A stretch of DNA of 7,935 nucleotides from Spirochaetia bacterium (lineage in GTDB: Bacteria > Spirochaetota > Spirochaetia > Treponematales > Breznakiellaceae). The stretch covers positions 1 through 7,935 of the forward strand of contig BNUV01000108.1 of assembly GCA_025997615.1 (NCBI GenBank). The letters are read 5' to 3'. The position numbers and the translations under genes were made by a program. The notes beneath the pieces are model-generated. The model was not told the origin of the DNA. It did not search any database and was given only the letters and a program-made list of their open reading frames with translations. Positions 6,450-7,935 of the stretch are shown one piece after another. Numbering within the stretch: position 1 is the stretch's first letter; each line of letters opens with the position of its first letter.

Positions 6450-7514
6450 TTATGATTTACCAAGTGATTCTAAAATATAACTATTTGCGGATAAACATTT
6501 TTGTTTTATTTTCTCGTTTACTGTTTGATAATCTATCTTTTTTGTTATAGTCTCAACAGAACATTCAACATATCGTTCAGTTAATTCAATATCCGATAAT
6601 AAATCGGTAATCCTGGAACTTATTGAGTCATTTATTTTATAGGAGCAAAATTGCTTATTAAAAATAACAGAGAATGCCGTTCCATGAAATGAATTTGTTA
6701 ACACAAAATCCGCATATAAAAACAGAGAAAGAAAATCAGGGATACTAACAACGGGTAATACCGTATGTTTAATTGAAAACAAATTTTTATATGGTATTCC
6801 AAAACGGATTTCAATAATGTGCTTATTTGTCTGCTTTGCGATCTGTTCTGCATCCCTTAAAATAGTATCATTAGGCAATACACGATATACCAAAATATAA
6901 TTTTGAAATTTTTGCTTTTGAGCATTTCTTGTCCAAAACGACACCCCGGGCAGGAATACAGGATCAATAGAAGCAATACCATTTTTATGATACTTTTGAA
7001 TTATAGGTATCATTGATTTTTCTCTGACCGATATAGCCGAAAGGTTATTTAAATATCGTTCTATCTTATTGCTATCTCCGTCTTTCTCAATATTACCGCC
7101 ATCACTTGCCGCATACGCAACAGCTTTACCGGAAAAACCATCAAAAAATCCAAAATAGTGATCATCAAGCCCTTTGGTTATCAGGGGATTCCATATTTGA
7201 TCGCTGCCGCATACTATAAAATCCAATGAACCGGTATTATGAATAGAAATATATTTATAGTGTTTCTTTCTAAAATGATTAAAATGATATTTTATCATAA
7301 GCGAAAACGGTAATTGCAAAATAGAATTTATGAAATAAAATATATTTCGGTTACGAAACAGGGAAAACATTTTTTTAATATATATCGGACGATAATCAAC
7401 TATGAATACGTCAGCAGAAGTAAACAATTCCTGCATTTTGTGAAACAAGGCAAATGCCTGTAATACCGCCCCATAATTATCGCCACAATGAAAGGTGATT
7501 ATTCCGATTTTCAT
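6450..7514 (-). CDS. Polysaccharide pyruvyl transferase family protein
   Basis: This is an intact 354-residue protein of the PF04230 (CsaB-like) family. Signature segments are GIITFHCGDNYGAVLQAFAL (4-23), FIVCGSDQIWNP (99-110), AVAYAASDGG (131-140), AISVREKS (160-167), SIDPVFLPG (182-190) and LTNSFHGTAFSVIF (272-285), with SSRITDLL (299-306) near the end. The family has a GT-B-like fold. Its characterised members move a pyruvyl group from phosphoenolpyruvate to a sugar as a ketal, giving the glycan a negative charge. Many members in O-antigen loci are uncharacterised and may catalyse a different transfer. The ATG at 7514 overlaps the stop of the upstream gene as ATGA, with AAAGGA upstream. 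The stop lies four bases before the next glycosyltransferase start. Confidence 0.9.
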   Translation of the reverse strand: MKIGIITFHCGDNYGAVLQAFALFHKMQELFTSADVFIVDYRPIYIKKMFSLFRNRNIFYFINSILQLPFSLMIKYHFNHFRKKHYKYISIHNTGSLDFIVCGSDQIWNPLITKGLDDHYFGFFDGFSGKAVAYAASDGGNIEKDGDSNKIERYLNNLSAISVREKSMIPIIQKYHKNGIASIDPVFLPGVSFWTRNAQKQKFQNYILVYRVLPNDTILRDAEQIAKQTNKHIIEIRFGIPYKNLFSIKHTVLPVVSIPDFLSLFLYADFVLTNSFHGTAFSVIFNKQFCSYKINDSISSRITDLLSDIELTERYVECSVETITKKIDYQTVNEKIKQKCLSANSYILESLGKS

Positions 7515-7935
7515 TTTTTCAATATTCCTTTCAATACTTTTACTCCTTCATCGCCTATTACAGAACGGGCCTTATGTTTTAAGGTACCAACCCCCGACAA
7601 AATCTTGCTATTTTCCACAATGGCCTTTACCGCACCCGATTCGTTTTCGGGTGTAGTAAACACTTCAAACACTATTGATTGGTCCGACTTGCCAATAAAT
7701 TCATCCTTATGCTGTAAAAATTCTTCTTTGCTGCCCGCGGAAAAATACTTAAATCCGGCCGCTTCTGCCCACCCTTTCGCGCTGCCATTATGCCCGGCGG
7801 CAGCAATGTAGCTATCAGCTTCTTTACCAAATTTGTAGCCACCGACAAATTGTGTTTTCTTGTAATAGGAGATTTAGCATTCTTTTATGATATGAATTCC
7901 CTTGGCATACGTCATATTAAGAACAATGTTCGTAT
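7511..7935 (-). CDS. Thiamine-pyrophosphate-dependent enzyme, MenD-like type of polysaccharide loci, C-terminal end, frame damaged at window edge
   Basis: The frame is open from 7873 down to the TGA at 7513-7511, 120 codons. It contains FGKEADSYIAAAGHNGSAKG, then AEAAGFKYFSAGSKEEFL and SIVFEVFTTPENESGAVKAI, and ends GDEGVKVLKGILKK. The series AAAGH, then GF.Y.SA..KEEF, then VFEVFT..E.ESGA resembles the C-terminal TPP-binding domain of the MenD-like enzymes found in LPS and exopolysaccharide clusters. Their substrate is generally unknown. Upstream of 7873 an in-frame TAA (7876-7874) and mixed frames appear. Adding one T near 7866 gives AKSPYYKKTQF, and removing one A from the run at 7886-7883 gives HIIKNAKSP, so several small indels lie in the last 70 bases. 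Whether these are errors near a contig end or real decay cannot be told here. A more distant TPP decarboxylase is the main alternative. Confidence 0.6.

Noticed and set aside
7488..7811. Plus-strand open frame of 107 codons
   Set aside because: It is antisense to the TPP-enzyme C-terminus, which has clear family motifs and correct junctions with the next gene.

Overview
The window is one stretch of a bacterial surface-polysaccharide (O-antigen, capsule or exopolysaccharide) gene cluster. Every gene I can support is on the minus strand, so transcription runs from high to low coordinates. The host cannot be named from the sequence. Good Shine-Dalgarno sites (AAGGAG, GGGAGG) and tight ATGA stop/start overlaps are ordinary bacterial features. 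Base composition is mosaic: the outer genes are GC-richer (34 of 60 bases are G or C at 7741-7800) and the middle is very AT-rich (7 of 60 at 4861-4920). A spirochaete such as Treponema would fit, but that is only a guess.

Layout in transcription order: (1) 7935-7511, the C-terminal end of a probable thiamine-pyrophosphate enzyme of the MenD-like type found in polysaccharide loci, with its frame damaged near the window edge; (2) 7514-6450, a polysaccharide pyruvyl transferase family protein; (3) 6445-5264, a GT4 glycosyltransferase whose gene carries a perfect 21-bp inverted repeat; (4) 5267-4044, an EpsG/Wzy-like membrane polymerase; (5) 4047-3514, a left-handed beta-helix (hexapeptide) O-acetyltransferase; (6) 3510-2464, a second GT4 glycosyltransferase; (7) 2432-1579, a damaged glycosyltransferase carrying a GC-rich hairpin element that resembles the right end of an IS200/IS605-type element; (8) 1582-1496, a very short remnant ORF; (9) 1438-848 and 851-267, the two halves of one GT4 glycosyltransferase separated by a one-base frame break; (10) 183-1, the start of a Gmd-like GDP-mannose 4,6-dehydratase, also with a one-base frame break.

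As a pathway, glycosyltransferases assemble a repeat unit, the acetyltransferase and pyruvyl transferase decorate it, and the EpsG/Wzy-like protein polymerises units at the membrane. The Gmd-like enzyme would supply GDP-4-keto-6-deoxymannose, the precursor of GDP-fucose, GDP-rhamnose or GDP-perosamine. Five consecutive genes (7514-2464) are intact. The genes on both sides show single-base frame breaks, several of them in A/T runs. That pattern may mean sequencing error, gene decay, or both.

I found no rRNA, tRNA, CRISPR array, intact transposase or convincing Rho-independent terminator. The most unusual structures are the 50-bp perfect hairpin inside the glycosyltransferase gene at 6104-6153 and the hairpin element that has become part of a glycosyltransferase reading frame at about 2151-2290. 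I do not see a wholly new biological system.
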